The notes beneath the pieces are model-generated. The model ran no database searches and was not told where the DNA came from. It saw only the letters and a list, made by a program, of their open reading frames with translations. From Methanosarcina siciliae T4/M (GTDB taxonomy: Archaea; Halobacteriota; Methanosarcinia; Methanosarcinales; Methanosarcinaceae), in contig NZ_CP009506.1 of the NCBI RefSeq assembly GCF_000970085.1, positions 1,736,001-1,800,000 of the forward strand: a stretch of 64,000 nucleotides of DNA, read 5' to 3'. Every line of letters begins with the position of its first letter. The stretch's first letter is position 1. The translations under genes were made by a program, and so were the position numbers. Shown here piece by piece: positions 9,644 through 18,460 of the stretch.

Positions 9644-10687
9644 ATGTTTTCTTTTGAGAAAAAAAAGCCGAGTCGCAGATCAAAATTTCGAAAAATCATG
9701 CGCAAAAGGCCCAATCTGGCATACAAGCTTGCAGCCTTGCTCCTGCTCATTATTTATATTCTACTTTTTAAATATATTATGATTTTTGAACACCAGCCGG
9801 AAAATGCAAACGCTGTCACAGCTATTTACTGGGCTACAACTACCATTGCAACGGTAGGGTACGGTGATGTGGTCTTTACATCGTTGCCGGGAAGAGTCTT
9901 TTCCATAGCCGTCCAGGTCACGGGAATTATTCTGATTTCAGGTTTTCTTGCAACTTATGTTATCACTCCCTGGATGGACAGAATTATCAAATTCAGGCTG
10001 CCCAGGAAAGTCCCTTCCAGTATGAAAGGGCATATCATCATCTGCGGGTACAACCAGCTGGTTGAGACTCTGATTGACGAACTGGCAGAGCAGGAGATAA
10101 CTTTCATAATAATCGAGGACGAGGAAGACGTAATTAAAGAACTTGTTTACAGGGATATCCCCTGCATTTTCGGGACTCCGAGTGATAAGCAGACCCTGCT
10201 GAACGGGAGTATTGAAAAAGCCAGGATCCTTATTGCCAACAAGTCTGATGAGAGAAATGCAAATATCGTGCTGACTGCCCGGGAGTTCCAGCATCTTAAT
10301 ATTGTTGCCATCGTTGAGGATAGGTTAAACTCAAAATACCTGAAATACGCCGGTGCAGACATGGTTGTGTCTCCCAAATCAATGTTCGGGCAGTTTATAG
10401 GCAGAAAGGCTATGGATAGGCTTGTAAGCCGGGTGACAGGGACGACTGAGATTTTCAAAGGGGTACACGTCACGGAATTTCCGATTTACATCAAGAGCCC
10501 GCTGATAGGCAAAACCCTTAAGGAAGTATCCAGTCAGCGGCTGACTGGCGCAAGAATTGTTGGAATCTGGAAAAGTGGAGCTCTTTCTTTTAATCCTAAA
10601 GAAGACGACGTCATCCGGGGCAACTCCGTTCTGCTGGCTGTGGGAACGCCGGAAGAGCTTGCAAAACTGAAGAAACTTACACATTGA
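9644..10687 (+). CDS. Two-helix potassium channel with TrkA-type RCK domain
   Basis: 347 residues. A first membrane helix at about 28-48 is followed by the pore loop with the K+ selectivity filter TVGYGD at residues 70-75 and a second helix at about 82-105. A cytoplasmic TrkA-N domain follows (HIIICGYNQLV from about residue 127), then a TrkA-C domain from about residue 260. This is the MthK-like plan, in which ligand binding to the RCK ring opens the pore. The NAD-binding glycine motif is imperfect (GYNQLV), so the ligand may be Ca2+ or another ion or nucleotide. A TrkA-family gene lies 87 bp downstream on the same strand. Confidence 0.93.
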   Translation: MFSFEKKKPSRRSKFRKIMRKRPNLAYKLAALLLLIIYILLFKYIMIFEHQPENANAVTAIYWATTTIATVGYGDVVFTSLPGRVFSIAVQVTGIILISGFLATYVITPWMDRIIKFRLPRKVPSSMKGHIIICGYNQLVETLIDELAEQEITFIIIEDEEDVIKELVYRDIPCIFGTPSDKQTLLNGSIEKARILIANKSDERNANIVLTAREFQHLNIVAIVEDRLNSKYLKYAGADMVVSPKSMFGQFIGRKAMDRLVSRVTGTTEIFKGVHVTEFPIYIKSPLIGKTLKEVSSQRLTGARIVGIWKSGALSFNPKEDDVIRGNSVLLAVGTPEELAKLKKLTH

Positions 10688-10726
10688 ATTTTATGACATA
10701 TTCTTTTATGGCATACTAATCCAAAT

Positions 10727-10768
10727 TTATTCAAAAACTCTAAGGGATTATTCAAAAACTCTCAGGGA
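10727..10768. repeat. 21-bp direct repeat, two copies
   Basis: TTATTCAAAAACTCT followed by AAGGGA or CAGGGA, at 10727-10747 and 10748-10768. The second copy supplies the purine-rich stretch just before the next start codon. Confidence 0.85.
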
Positions 10769-10774
10769 TTAACG

Positions 10775-11452
10775 ATGGAGTCAAAAGGGCATCTTGTAGT
10801 ACTCGGGTACGGAGACGTTGGAAAGAGCATTGTGAGCGAACTCTCCGGGGGACCGTTTCGCTTCGTAGTAGTGGACTCTAACGAGAAGGTTTTTGAGAAT
10901 GTGGAATTCGAACATCTCGTGGGCAACGGGGCGGATGAGGAGGTCATAGTCGCAGCCGGAGTAAAGACCTCATCCTTTGTATTTGTGGCCCTGAATGATG
11001 ATACCAATGTTATTTTCGCAACCCTTATTTGCAGGGGGCTTAACCCTGAAGCTACCATCGTGGCGAGGGCAAACTCTGTAAAATCCATCGATAAGATTTA
11101 CAAGGCAGGGGCGGACTATGTCGGGTCTCTTTCCATAGTTGCAGGCCAGATGCTGGCAAAAATGAGTGCAAACTGTATCGGGAAGGTCTGCAGGATCGAT
11201 GAGGATATAATGCTTTACGAGGGCATAGAAATCGAAAAGCACCACATTGAGAAAGGCTCTTACCTTGACAAAAAATCAATAGAAGAACTGGACCTCGAAA
11301 GAAGAATCGGGTGCACTGTAATAGGTATTGAGCGCGGAGGGCTTGTCAGCACGGCTATAAACAAACAGACCGTACTCAGGGCAGGAGACATAGTAGCGGT
11401 AGTAGGAAGCAGCAAGCAGATCACGGAGTTTAAGGAGAAATATCTTGATTAA
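10775..11452 (+). CDS. TrkA-family potassium uptake regulatory protein
   Basis: 225 residues with one TrkA-N domain and one TrkA-C domain (from about residue 145). The nucleotide-binding loop GYGDVG is at residues 11-16, with an acidic residue (VVVDSNE) ending the second strand, as in NAD-binding Rossmann folds. It is a soluble regulator that would bind a K+ transporter or the adjacent channel and sense NAD(H) or ATP/ADP. It probably shares an operon with the channel upstream. No TrkH membrane partner is visible here. Confidence 0.9.
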   Translation: MESKGHLVVLGYGDVGKSIVSELSGGPFRFVVVDSNEKVFENVEFEHLVGNGADEEVIVAAGVKTSSFVFVALNDDTNVIFATLICRGLNPEATIVARANSVKSIDKIYKAGADYVGSLSIVAGQMLAKMSANCIGKVCRIDEDIMLYEGIEIEKHHIEKGSYLDKKSIEELDLERRIGCTVIGIERGGLVSTAINKQTVLRAGDIVAVVGSSKQITEFKEKYLD

Positions 11453-11738
11453 TTGCCGGTAAATCAGCACAACTAAAAGGCCTGTTTTTTAACCACCTAA
11501 GGCCTGTTTTTTAACCACCTGTAACTCTATTTGCTTTTGTAACCACCTTTTCCTGTAAATTTTTTGAGGCATTTTTTCTGACAACTTAATTTAATTTTTC
11601 AGGAATAAATGTATTGGAGAAAATATACTATATTAAAATAGATGCTTACTTTTTATAGTAAGTAAGTGATTTACTTAATCAAATTAATGAGAAATTATTT
11701 TCGCATTAAAAACTTATCGCGTTTAAAGATGTGATAGC

Positions 11739-12461
11739 ATGGAGAGTTTGTCTACCGGAGTAGAAGGATTGGATTTACTGACAGAGGGAGGATATCCTAA
11801 AGGAAAGTGTATTCTGGTTACCGGACCTCCGGGTTCGGGAAAAACCATCCTTGGGCTTCATTTCCTCCACAGGAGCTGCCAGGAAGGCAAAAAATGCATA
11901 CTTGTTCTTACCAGAGAACTTACCGCAGATATCCTCACTCAGGCCCGTAGCCTCAAGCTTAACCTGGAGCCTTTCCTTGAAAACGGTCAGCTCCACATAA
12001 GGAATATTTTCGAAGATAAAATGAACAAGATCAAAAGCGTCTCAAAATTCGGAAAAGGGCTCTGTGCCGTGGATACGGATATTATCGAATATCTGAGCTC
12101 AATGTCATCGGAAGTTGATGTAGTGGTCATTGACAACATCGGAGTAATGGCAATAACTCACGATATAAGGGAGTTTGCCGATGAGTTCAGCTCAATAAGC
12201 ATTATCCTCCTGAAAAACGGGTGTACAAGCCTTTTCGTCATGGACGAGGACTCTTACGAACTGACTCACAGGCTTACAGGTTATATGGTTTTCGGACTGA
12301 TTAGACTCACAACACAGGAAAATTACAGTTCAGGAAAGACAAAGCAATATCTTTACATTGAGAAGATGAGAAATACTCCAGTCCCGGTCAAGTATTCCCT
12401 CTTTGACATTACCCCCCAGGGGCTCAGAGTCATTTCAGGCATGAAACCCTTCCTCAAATGA
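11739..12461 (+). CDS. KaiC-like RecA-superfamily ATPase, single domain, altered catalytic pair
   Basis: 240 residues with one KaiC domain. Walker A is GPPGSGKT at residues 29-36 and Walker B (VVVIDN) is near residue 128. KaiC proteins carry a Glu-Glu catalytic pair after the third strand; here that position reads LTRELTADIL, so the first Glu is Arg. A paralogue at 13582-14304 keeps TEETPEDIL. Such one-domain KaiC-like ATPases are common in methanogens, where they are thought to work in signalling with two-component proteins. It converges with the response regulator gene. Confidence 0.88.
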   Translation: MESLSTGVEGLDLLTEGGYPKGKCILVTGPPGSGKTILGLHFLHRSCQEGKKCILVLTRELTADILTQARSLKLNLEPFLENGQLHIRNIFEDKMNKIKSVSKFGKGLCAVDTDIIEYLSSMSSEVDVVVIDNIGVMAITHDIREFADEFSSISIILLKNGCTSLFVMDEDSYELTHRLTGYMVFGLIRLTTQENYSSGKTKQYLYIEKMRNTPVPVKYSLFDITPQGLRVISGMKPFLK

Positions 12462-12734
12462 TCTGGTAAACTCTCTGACTGGCTTTTTGAAATGGAAAAG
12501 TGAACCCTGTGGCAGCGGAAATAAGGATATATGGAAGCAGGAGTTTCTTCTTTTTTCTCCATTTTTTTAGACCATGGAATTTGTCAGTGCATTTCTTACA
12601 GTTAAGAAAAAATTAATATCTTATCATTATATGATGGTCAGAAATATAGGGACGTCTGGAAATAGAGGTTAAAACCTATAAAAATGGAATTAAGAGGGAA
12701 TATGAATAGGTGGAAAGGAATTAAATGAAGATAT

Positions 12735-13613
12735 CTATGCTGCTTTTATGATAAATTCACAGCAGTCATTCCTGTTTCCTATGGTTTTCAGAGCTTCGAG
12801 ACTGTAGCTTGAATCTACTTTCATAGTTATGTTTGAAAAGATCTTTCTGGTAAGCGTGCAGAGAATGGGGTTTTTGCGGGCTACTTCTCCTTTCCAGGGA
12901 CATTTTGTTCCTTTGACTATCCAGTATTTTTCATTTTCGCCCATAGTCGCGGAAAAGTTTCCTCCCAGCTGGTTCATTATCTCGGCGCAGACGTTTCCTG
13001 CATAAGCCAGGTCCATTTCCTGATCATTAAAATCGTACATTTCAAAAAGTGTTTTTTCGACCATGCCTGTCATCTGATTTATTATGACCTTTTTTTCTTC
13101 GTTTGAGACAAACTGGAGCAGGATCGGAATTACAGCTGTAAGGATGCTCTGTACCCGGTTCTTTACTTCGAGGCTGTCGCGCTCGGCAACCAGTCTGTCG
13201 TGAAGGCACTTGACTCTTAAGAGGGATTTTACTCTGGTCTTGAGTTCGATTCTGTTAATGGGTTTTGTAAGGAAATCATCGGCTCCTACCTCAATCCCCT
13301 TTATCCTGTCTTCAAGTTCCGAAAGGGCAGTAAGCATCAGGACCGGAATGAATTGGGTTTCGGGATTTTCTTTGAGAATTTTACAGACCTCATAACCGTT
13401 GACTTCAGGCATCATAACATCCAGAAGGACAATATCCGGATTTTCATACCTGACTTTCTGTAGTGCCTCTTTTCCACCGTAGGCAGTGATTACATCATAA
13501 GGTTCCACGGCAAGGTAGGCTTCCATGAGTTCTACATTTTCCTTCTTGTCGTCTACGATCAGGACTTTGGGTTTTTTTTTCTCATCCAACAAAGCTTCCT
13601 CCCTCTGGTTCAT
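12735..13613 (-). CDS. Response regulator with receiver domain and methanogen-type output domain
   Basis: 292 residues. Residues 15-135 form a CheY-like receiver with acidic pair D21-D22, phospho-acceptor D65 (LLDVMMP), T95 and K117. A helical linker (about 135-195) leads to a C-terminal domain with conserved cysteines (TKCPW, PILC, NDCCEF). It resembles the output domain called MetOD1 in methanogen regulators; no DNA-binding motif is seen. Its start overlaps the end of the KaiC-like gene upstream by 32 bp, so the two are co-translated and very likely act together. No histidine kinase is nearby. Confidence 0.88.
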   Translation of the reverse strand: MNQREEALLDEKKKPKVLIVDDKKENVELMEAYLAVEPYDVITAYGGKEALQKVRYENPDIVLLDVMMPEVNGYEVCKILKENPETQFIPVLMLTALSELEDRIKGIEVGADDFLTKPINRIELKTRVKSLLRVKCLHDRLVAERDSLEVKNRVQSILTAVIPILLQFVSNEEKKVIINQMTGMVEKTLFEMYDFNDQEMDLAYAGNVCAEIMNQLGGNFSATMGENEKYWIVKGTKCPWKGEVARKNPILCTLTRKIFSNITMKVDSSYSLEALKTIGNRNDCCEFIIKAA

Positions 13614-14304
13614 GAATCTTGATTCCTTCGGATGCTATCTCAAAAATAGACATATCCGGAGAAATAGGAGTGCTGCGCATCTTGGGTATGCACAGATACC
13701 GCTCCATTTTTCCAAGATATGCGTTCTCTTTTACCAGGAGACGAATAGAGCCGTAGACCGAGTATTCGGCAAGCTGGTGAGTCAGGTTGTATGCTGATTC
13801 ATCCATAATTAAGAGGGTAGTACATCCTTTCTTTCTCACGAGATAGGCCAGTCCGTCAAACTGGTCTCTTAGCTTTTTTTTAGAAACTCTCAGAGCAAAA
13901 GTGCCCAGGTTATCTATTACAAGGCATTCTGTTCCTTCACGTATGAATTCCATAAGGTTAGGAAGTTCAATGTCCAGGCTTTCGGGCTTAAACCCGTACC
14001 TTGTCTGCCCTATACTTTCCGAACGGCTCTCAAATATGTTTTCTATGGTGAGCTGTCCGCTTTCATAATACGGTTTAAGGTCATGCCCCAGCATTTGAGC
14101 TTGGTAGAGTATATCTTCAGGAGTTTCTTCGGTTGCGATCATCAGGCATTTTCTTCCCTCAACACAGCTCCTGTAAATGAAATGGATTCCAAAGATAGTT
14201 TTTCCACTCCCGGCTACCCCTGTTATCAGGGTTGCTTTGTTCACAGGATAACCCCCTATCAATTTTCTGTCAAGCTCTTCTATGCCTGTTGAAATCCTCT
14301 CCAT
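13582..14304 (-). CDS. KaiC-like RecA-superfamily ATPase, single domain
   Basis: 240 residues, a paralogue of the product of 11739-12461. Walker A is GVAGSGKT at residues 29-36, the catalytic pair EE lies in TEETPEDIL near residue 58, and Walker B (CLVIDN) is near residue 125. It is the first gene of a two-gene unit with the response regulator, which it overlaps. A role in transducing signals through ATP-dependent oligomer changes is inferred from family and context. Confidence 0.9.
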   Translation of the reverse strand: MERISTGIEELDRKLIGGYPVNKATLITGVAGSGKTIFGIHFIYRSCVEGRKCLMIATEETPEDILYQAQMLGHDLKPYYESGQLTIENIFESRSESIGQTRYGFKPESLDIELPNLMEFIREGTECLVIDNLGTFALRVSKKKLRDQFDGLAYLVRKKGCTTLLIMDESAYNLTHQLAEYSVYGSIRLLVKENAYLGKMERYLCIPKMRSTPISPDMSIFEIASEGIKIHEPEGGSFVG

Positions 14305-14707
14305 TTTTGTATACCTTCATTCTTCTTTGTATTTTACCCTGTTATTCACATTTGTTTATAGCCTGAGATGTAGTGATTTTCTATCTAATTTTATTGATAT
14401 AGACAATGGCATGTCCTGCCTCTGTATACCAATACTTATATTGATATGATGTCGAAAATTACTTTTACATATTAAAAGAACTTTTGTAATATAAAAGTTA
14501 TGTATGTGGTATATTTCCTTTTTGTTTCGGGAATATTTCTATAACTTTGGCTTAATTTGAGTCCTAAATTTCTCATTTTTTTCATTCTATCTAATTTTTT
14601 TATTTGCACAGTTTAACTTCATAAACATTTTTCCCAAGAATATCCTTCTGGACCTGTTTTTCTTTTCTGTCCTCTTTTCTGTCCTCTTTTCTTAATTCTG
14701 AGAGAAA
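14305..14707. other. Promoter gap between the KaiC-like gene and tRNA-Arg
   Basis: About 400 very AT-rich bases; no gene. It must hold the minus-strand promoter for the KaiC-like/response regulator pair. Confidence 0.4.
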
Positions 14708-14718
14708 CCTTTAATATG
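14708..14718 (+). promoter_or_regulatory. Probable TATA box for tRNA-Arg
   Basis: CCTTTAATATG lies about 35 bp before the tRNA 5' end, a usual archaeal promoter position. Confidence 0.45.
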
Positions 14719-14747
14719 GATAGTTACTATCACTACTGCGGCACTGC

Positions 14748-14841
14748 GGGCTCGTGGGGTAGCCAGGATATCCTAATGGGCTTCGAAGTAAGATTTTTAC
14801 GAAGATACCCATTGACTCGTGTTCGAATCGCGGCGGGCCCG
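14748..14841 (+). tRNA. tRNA-Arg (anticodon TCG) with a 20-nt archaeal intron
   Basis: The acceptor stem GGGCTCG/CGGGCCC (one G-T pair), the T-arm with TTCGAAT loop and discriminator G are clear. The anticodon stem ATGGG/CCCAT is interrupted by an insert at 14787-14806, between tRNA positions 37 and 38. Exon and intron form a canonical bulge-helix-bulge: 4-bp central helix CTTC/GAAG, 3-nt bulges GAA and ATA, flanked by GTAA/TTAC and the anticodon stem. Removing the intron leaves the loop CTTCGAA, anticodon TCG, for CGA codons, and a 74-nt tRNA. No CCA is encoded. Confidence 0.9.
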
Positions 14842-15024
14842 TTAATCTACTTTTTACCCGATTCCTTTAATTTTGACATGAACTTATTATCATTTCCTGA
14901 CTAAACTCGCTTTCGAAAAATTGTCTATGTGTTTTACGATCTTCCCGGAATTACCTGTAAAGGTGTTAATCCTTTGATTTTTTTCAAAAAAGAGGCCCCA
15001 GGGACTACAAAAAGAGGTCCATTG

Positions 15025-15534
15025 ATGGAAAAGAAACCCGACCTTTCATTGAAAACAAAATGGATTGATGGAAAAAACTCTGATGAGCTGGAAGATGCCT
15101 TTTATGTCCGCAGGGAGGTTTTCATAAAAGAACAAAACGTTCCCGAACCAGAGGAACTTGACGAAGCTGATCTTAGCTCCTGGCATGTAGTTGTGTATGC
15201 ATCTGACAGGCCGGTTGCTACAGGCAGGCTTTGTAATAATGAAAGAACCTGGCTTATCGGAAGGATTTCCGTCCTGAAGGAATTCCGGGGAAAGCAGATT
15301 GGCAAACTCGTTGTGGAAAAGCTTCTGGAAAAAGCTGTTGGACTTGGGACAGGGGCCGTCCACATTAACGCACAGACCCATGCTGTAAGCTTTTATGAGA
15401 AGTTTGGGTTTATCGCCTATGGGGAAATTTTTCTTGAAGCTAACATAGAACATATATCAATGATAAAAATTTTTGATGCTGAGGCTGCAAGAAGTTTGTT
15501 GAGCAAGAAGTTTGTTGAGCAAGAGAATTATTGA
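15025..15534 (+). CDS. GNAT-family N-acetyltransferase
   Basis: 169 residues. The region ISVLKEFRGKQIGKLVVEKL (near 80-100) is the acetyl-CoA-binding motif A of GNAT enzymes. VREEVFIKEQNVP-like residues near 30 and HINAQTHAVSFYEKFGF near 120 match the ElaA/YjcF type. The acceptor is unknown. I chose the ATG at 15025, preceded by GAGGT at 15013; an earlier ATG at 14929 would add 32 poorly conserved residues. The last codons contain a short internal duplication (SKKFVEQ-like). It lies alone downstream of tRNA-Arg. Confidence 0.88.
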   Translation: MEKKPDLSLKTKWIDGKNSDELEDAFYVRREVFIKEQNVPEPEELDEADLSSWHVVVYASDRPVATGRLCNNERTWLIGRISVLKEFRGKQIGKLVVEKLLEKAVGLGTGAVHINAQTHAVSFYEKFGFIAYGEIFLEANIEHISMIKIFDAEAARSLLSKKFVEQENY

Positions 15535-15695
15535 AAAAGAAAATTAATAATATTAGAATTAATAATATTATTATCTTAAATCGAAAAGGGCATATTTTCA
15601 ATAATGTCGATGTCTCCGAGGGCCTCCGGTTTATTTCTGTATTCTTCTGGCAGAAATACAGAATAGTAGACAACGATTTTCATATTATTACCCGA

Positions 15696-16184
15696 TCATT
15701 CGCCTGCACCAAAAGCTGCTTTAAGCTTGAGTTCATCTTCTTTTGAGAGGGATGTCCTCACTATTGTTGCGTTGAATTTGTTCAGTTTTTCAAGAGCTTT
15801 GTCTTCCGTCCATTTTGAGATCAAAAGAAAAAGGGCAGATCCACCCGGTTTAATGGTTTCACCCACTTCTTTGATGAAGTCATCGTTTATTCCATAATCG
15901 TAAAGTTTACTGGAGATTGCACCGGCAACGGCGCCAATTGCCAGCCCGAGCCAGGGCATCCAGAAAAAAAGTCCTATCAGCATACCCCAGAATGCTCCCC
16001 CTAATGCACCCGCACCAACGAGGTGTGTTGCTTGTTTAACCTTTACTTTCCCGTCAGGTTTGCGAACAACAGTGGCAGCATCATCAAGAACTATCAACTC
16101 TTCCTTTTTGAGCTGGTTTATAGTTTCATCCATTTCAGACGCGCCGGTCTCATTCGGAAATGCAAAAACAATTAACTCACTCAT
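15696..16184 (-). CDS. DUF1269 membrane-associated protein
   Basis: 162 residues. It has an N-terminal alpha/beta domain (SELIVFAFPNE), a central glycine-rich double hydrophobic hairpin at about 62-95 (GAGALGGAFWGMLIGLFF), and a C-terminal domain ending in a Lys/Glu-rich helix. This is the layout of DUF1269, a family of unknown function found in bacteria and methanogens. The start is the ATG at 16184, preceded by AGGAG; a longer frame begins at 16244 but has no such site. Confidence 0.88.
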   Translation of the reverse strand: MSELIVFAFPNETGASEMDETINQLKKEELIVLDDAATVVRKPDGKVKVKQATHLVGAGALGGAFWGMLIGLFFWMPWLGLAIGAVAGAISSKLYDYGINDDFIKEVGETIKPGGSALFLLISKWTEDKALEKLNKFNATIVRTSLSKEDELKLKAAFGAGE

Positions 16185-16665
16185 GTTCCAAATCTCCTTT
16201 TGTTTACTCGATTTCAGTTCAAAATACGAAATTAACATAATCAAATGTCGAGTTTTATAAAGAGACCCCCATAATTAACGGGTTAAAACGATATTTAAGT
16301 TTTCGCAAGTGAGCAAGGTTTTTTTGAGAAGCTTTCTTAAAAATAAAAAAATTCTTACTTCAGTTTCTTTGCTAAGATTAAAATGAAAAACAGGATAAAG
16401 CCAGGTTAATATAATTTGATGATGCATTGTTCTATGGGGAGAAGAGAAAACAAAGCAAAAAACAATTCTTAAGAAAAAATGATGTTACAGAAAAGTAAGG
16501 TTTTTGGGCAGTAAGGTTATTGGGATGCAGGGTTATGGGGCAGTTTGGTCAATTTCATTAACAGAAGTATTAATTGAAAAACAAGTTCATTCAATTGAAC
16601 CACAAGTTCATTCAATTAAAAAATGAGTACATTCTGTTTTCTCTTCAGCGTTTTGCTCTTAGTTT

Positions 16666-16785
16666 GCGCTTAGTTTTGCGCTTAGTTTTGCGCTTAGTTT
16701 TGCGCTTAGTTTTGCGCTTAGTTTTGCGCTTAGTTTTGCGCTTAGTTTTGCGCTTAGTTTTGCGCTTAGTTTTGCGCTTAGTTTT
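16666..16785. repeat. 12-bp tandem repeat, ten copies
   Basis: GCGCTTAGTTTT is repeated ten times without visible change, with a partial copy after it. A frame across it would encode an LVLR repeat, which I do not regard as a gene. Confidence 0.96.
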
Positions 16786-16842
16786 GCGCTTATTGTATTT
16801 TTGTTGGAACTAAATTGGATGTGAATTCTCGAAATATATGTT

Positions 16843-16956
16843 CAGATTACACGATAACTTTCAGATTACACGATAACTTTCAGATTACACGATAACTTTC
16901 AGATTACACGATAACTTTCAGATTACACGATAACTTTCAGATTACACGATAACTTT
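16843..16956. repeat. 19-bp tandem repeat, six copies
   Basis: CAGATTACACGATAACTTT is repeated six times perfectly, ending about 95 bp before the N-ATPase beta subunit start. There are no spacers, so it is not a CRISPR. It could be an array of regulator sites or simple slippage. Confidence 0.96.
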
Positions 16957-17050
16957 CAGATTTAGTGAGTAACATCCATGTAAAAAGAAGTGGTCACTTC
17001 CAGAAGTGAAAAGGTGCGATGCAATCATGAGGGGAGCTTTCAAGGAGCAT

Positions 17051-18460
17051 ATGGAAAATAAAAATAACTCTTCTAACCTCGGCTCGGTCGTCTCGGTGCG
17101 TGGCAGTATCGTTGATATAAGGTTTGAGAAGTATTTGCCTCCCATATATTCATTGCTACGCGCAGGAAAAGATGGAAGAATTGCCATTGAAGTCCTGACC
17201 CAGCTTGATTCGCATCACGTTAGGGGGATTGCACTGACTCCTACGGAGGGGCTTTCCAGGGGCACGCTGGTAGAAGATACGGGCGGCCCATTGAAGGCAC
17301 CTGTAGGCAGCGGAATTCTTTCTCGCATGTTCGATGTGTTTGGAAATCCCATAGACCACAGGGATCCTCCATCAAACGTCCGGTGGCGCACAATCCATCA
17401 AGCTCCGCCTCCTCTTATACGTCGGTCAACGCGATCTGAAATCTTCGAGACCGGAATAAAAGCCATAGATGTGCTGGTGCCCCTTGAACGCGGAGGCAAA
17501 GCAGGCCTGTTCGGAGGGGCGGGGGTTGGTAAAACGGTGCTCTTAACCGAAATGATTCACAATGTAGTCAGGCAGCAACGGGGAGCGAGTATTTTTTGCG
17601 GAATAGGGGAGCGTTGTCGTGAAGGGGAAGAACTTTACCGTGATATGAAAGAAGCAGGTGTGCTTCCGAATACTGTTATGGTGTTCGGTCAGATGAACGA
17701 GCCACCTGGTGCTCGTTTTCGGGTGGGACATGTGGCACTTACAATGGCAGAGTATTTCCGGGATGATGAACACCGGGATGTGCTGCTGCTTATCGACAAC
17801 ATTTTTCGGTTCATCCAGGCTGGCTCGGAAGTATCCGGCCTGATGGGGCAGATGCCCTCGCGGCTTGGCTACCAGCCGACAATGGGCACCGAGTTATCGG
17901 AGCTCGAAGAGCGCATATCCAACACCGATGCCGGAGCCATCATGTCAATTCAGGCAGTATATGTGCCGGCTGATGATTTCACAGATCCTGCAGCTGTGCA
18001 TACGTTTTCGCATCTTTCGGCATCAATTGTCCTCTCGCGCAAAAGGGCAAGTGAGGGGCTTTATCCGGCTATTGACCCCCTGCAGTCAAATTCAAAAATG
18101 TCCACGCCCGGGATCATTGGCGAAAGGCATTATCGCCTGGCCCAGGAAATCCGGCAGACGCTCGCGCAATATGCGGAACTCAAAGACATCATCTCCATGC
18201 TCGGCCTGGAACAGCTCTCGCCGGAGGACAGGAACGTTGTCGATCGCGCTCGCCGCCTGGAGCGTTTCCTCACCCAGCCGTTTTTCACCACTGAGCAGTT
18301 CACCGGTTTCAAAGGCAAATTCGTTACTCTCTCAGATGCGCTTGACGGCTGCGAACGTATCCTGCGCGACGAATCCGAAGACTACCCGGAAAGCGATCTC
18401 TACATGATCGGGACAATTGACGAAGCAATAGCCAAAAAATCAAGCAGGGACCAGACATGA
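17051..18460 (+). CDS. atpD: N-ATPase (F1Fo-type) beta subunit
   Basis: 469 residues. It has the beta-barrel start (GSVVSVRGSIVDIRF), Walker A GGAGVGKT, the catalytic-Glu region GERCREGEE, Walker B LLLIDNIFRF and a DELSEED-like region. It is the catalytic subunit of a bacterial-type rotary ATPase. First gene of the operon beta-epsilon-Q-R-a-c-b-alpha-gamma, the order of the laterally spread N-ATPases, which are thought to pump Na+ (or H+) at the cost of ATP. Starts at 17006 (GTG) and 17027 are possible; the ATG at 17051 follows AAGGAG closely and fits homologues. CGC/CGT arginine codons are frequent, unlike neighbouring genes. Confidence 0.93.
   Translation: MENKNNSSNLGSVVSVRGSIVDIRFEKYLPPIYSLLRAGKDGRIAIEVLTQLDSHHVRGIALTPTEGLSRGTLVEDTGGPLKAPVGSGILSRMFDVFGNPIDHRDPPSNVRWRTIHQAPPPLIRRSTRSEIFETGIKAIDVLVPLERGGKAGLFGGAGVGKTVLLTEMIHNVVRQQRGASIFCGIGERCREGEELYRDMKEAGVLPNTVMVFGQMNEPPGARFRVGHVALTMAEYFRDDEHRDVLLLIDNIFRFIQAGSEVSGLMGQMPSRLGYQPTMGTELSELEERISNTDAGAIMSIQAVYVPADDFTDPAAVHTFSHLSASIVLSRKRASEGLYPAIDPLQSNSKMSTPGIIGERHYRLAQEIRQTLAQYAELKDIISMLGLEQLSPEDRNVVDRARRLERFLTQPFFTTEQFTGFKGKFVTLSDALDGCERILRDESEDYPESDLYMIGTIDEAIAKKSSRDQT

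Larger units (their letters stand above)
16185..17050. other. Long repeat-rich leader of the N-ATPase operon
   Basis: About 860 bp with no gene. It carries two short direct copies of a CAAGTTCATTCAATT sequence (about 16583-16618) and two perfect tandem arrays listed below. The N-ATPase promoter must be here or inside the arrays. Confidence 0.5.

Noticed and set aside
9343..9782. Open frames across the 14-bp repeats on both strands
   Set aside because: The repeat is free of stops by composition, and the frames overlap the start of the K+ channel gene; nothing supports translation.
16574..16813. Open frame encoding an LVLR repeat
   Set aside because: It is produced by the 12-bp tandem array; there is no ribosome site and no protein-like sequence outside the repeat.
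16843..16956. Possible CRISPR array
   Set aside because: The 19-bp units abut one another with no unique spacers, as do the 12- and 14-bp arrays; no cas genes are present.
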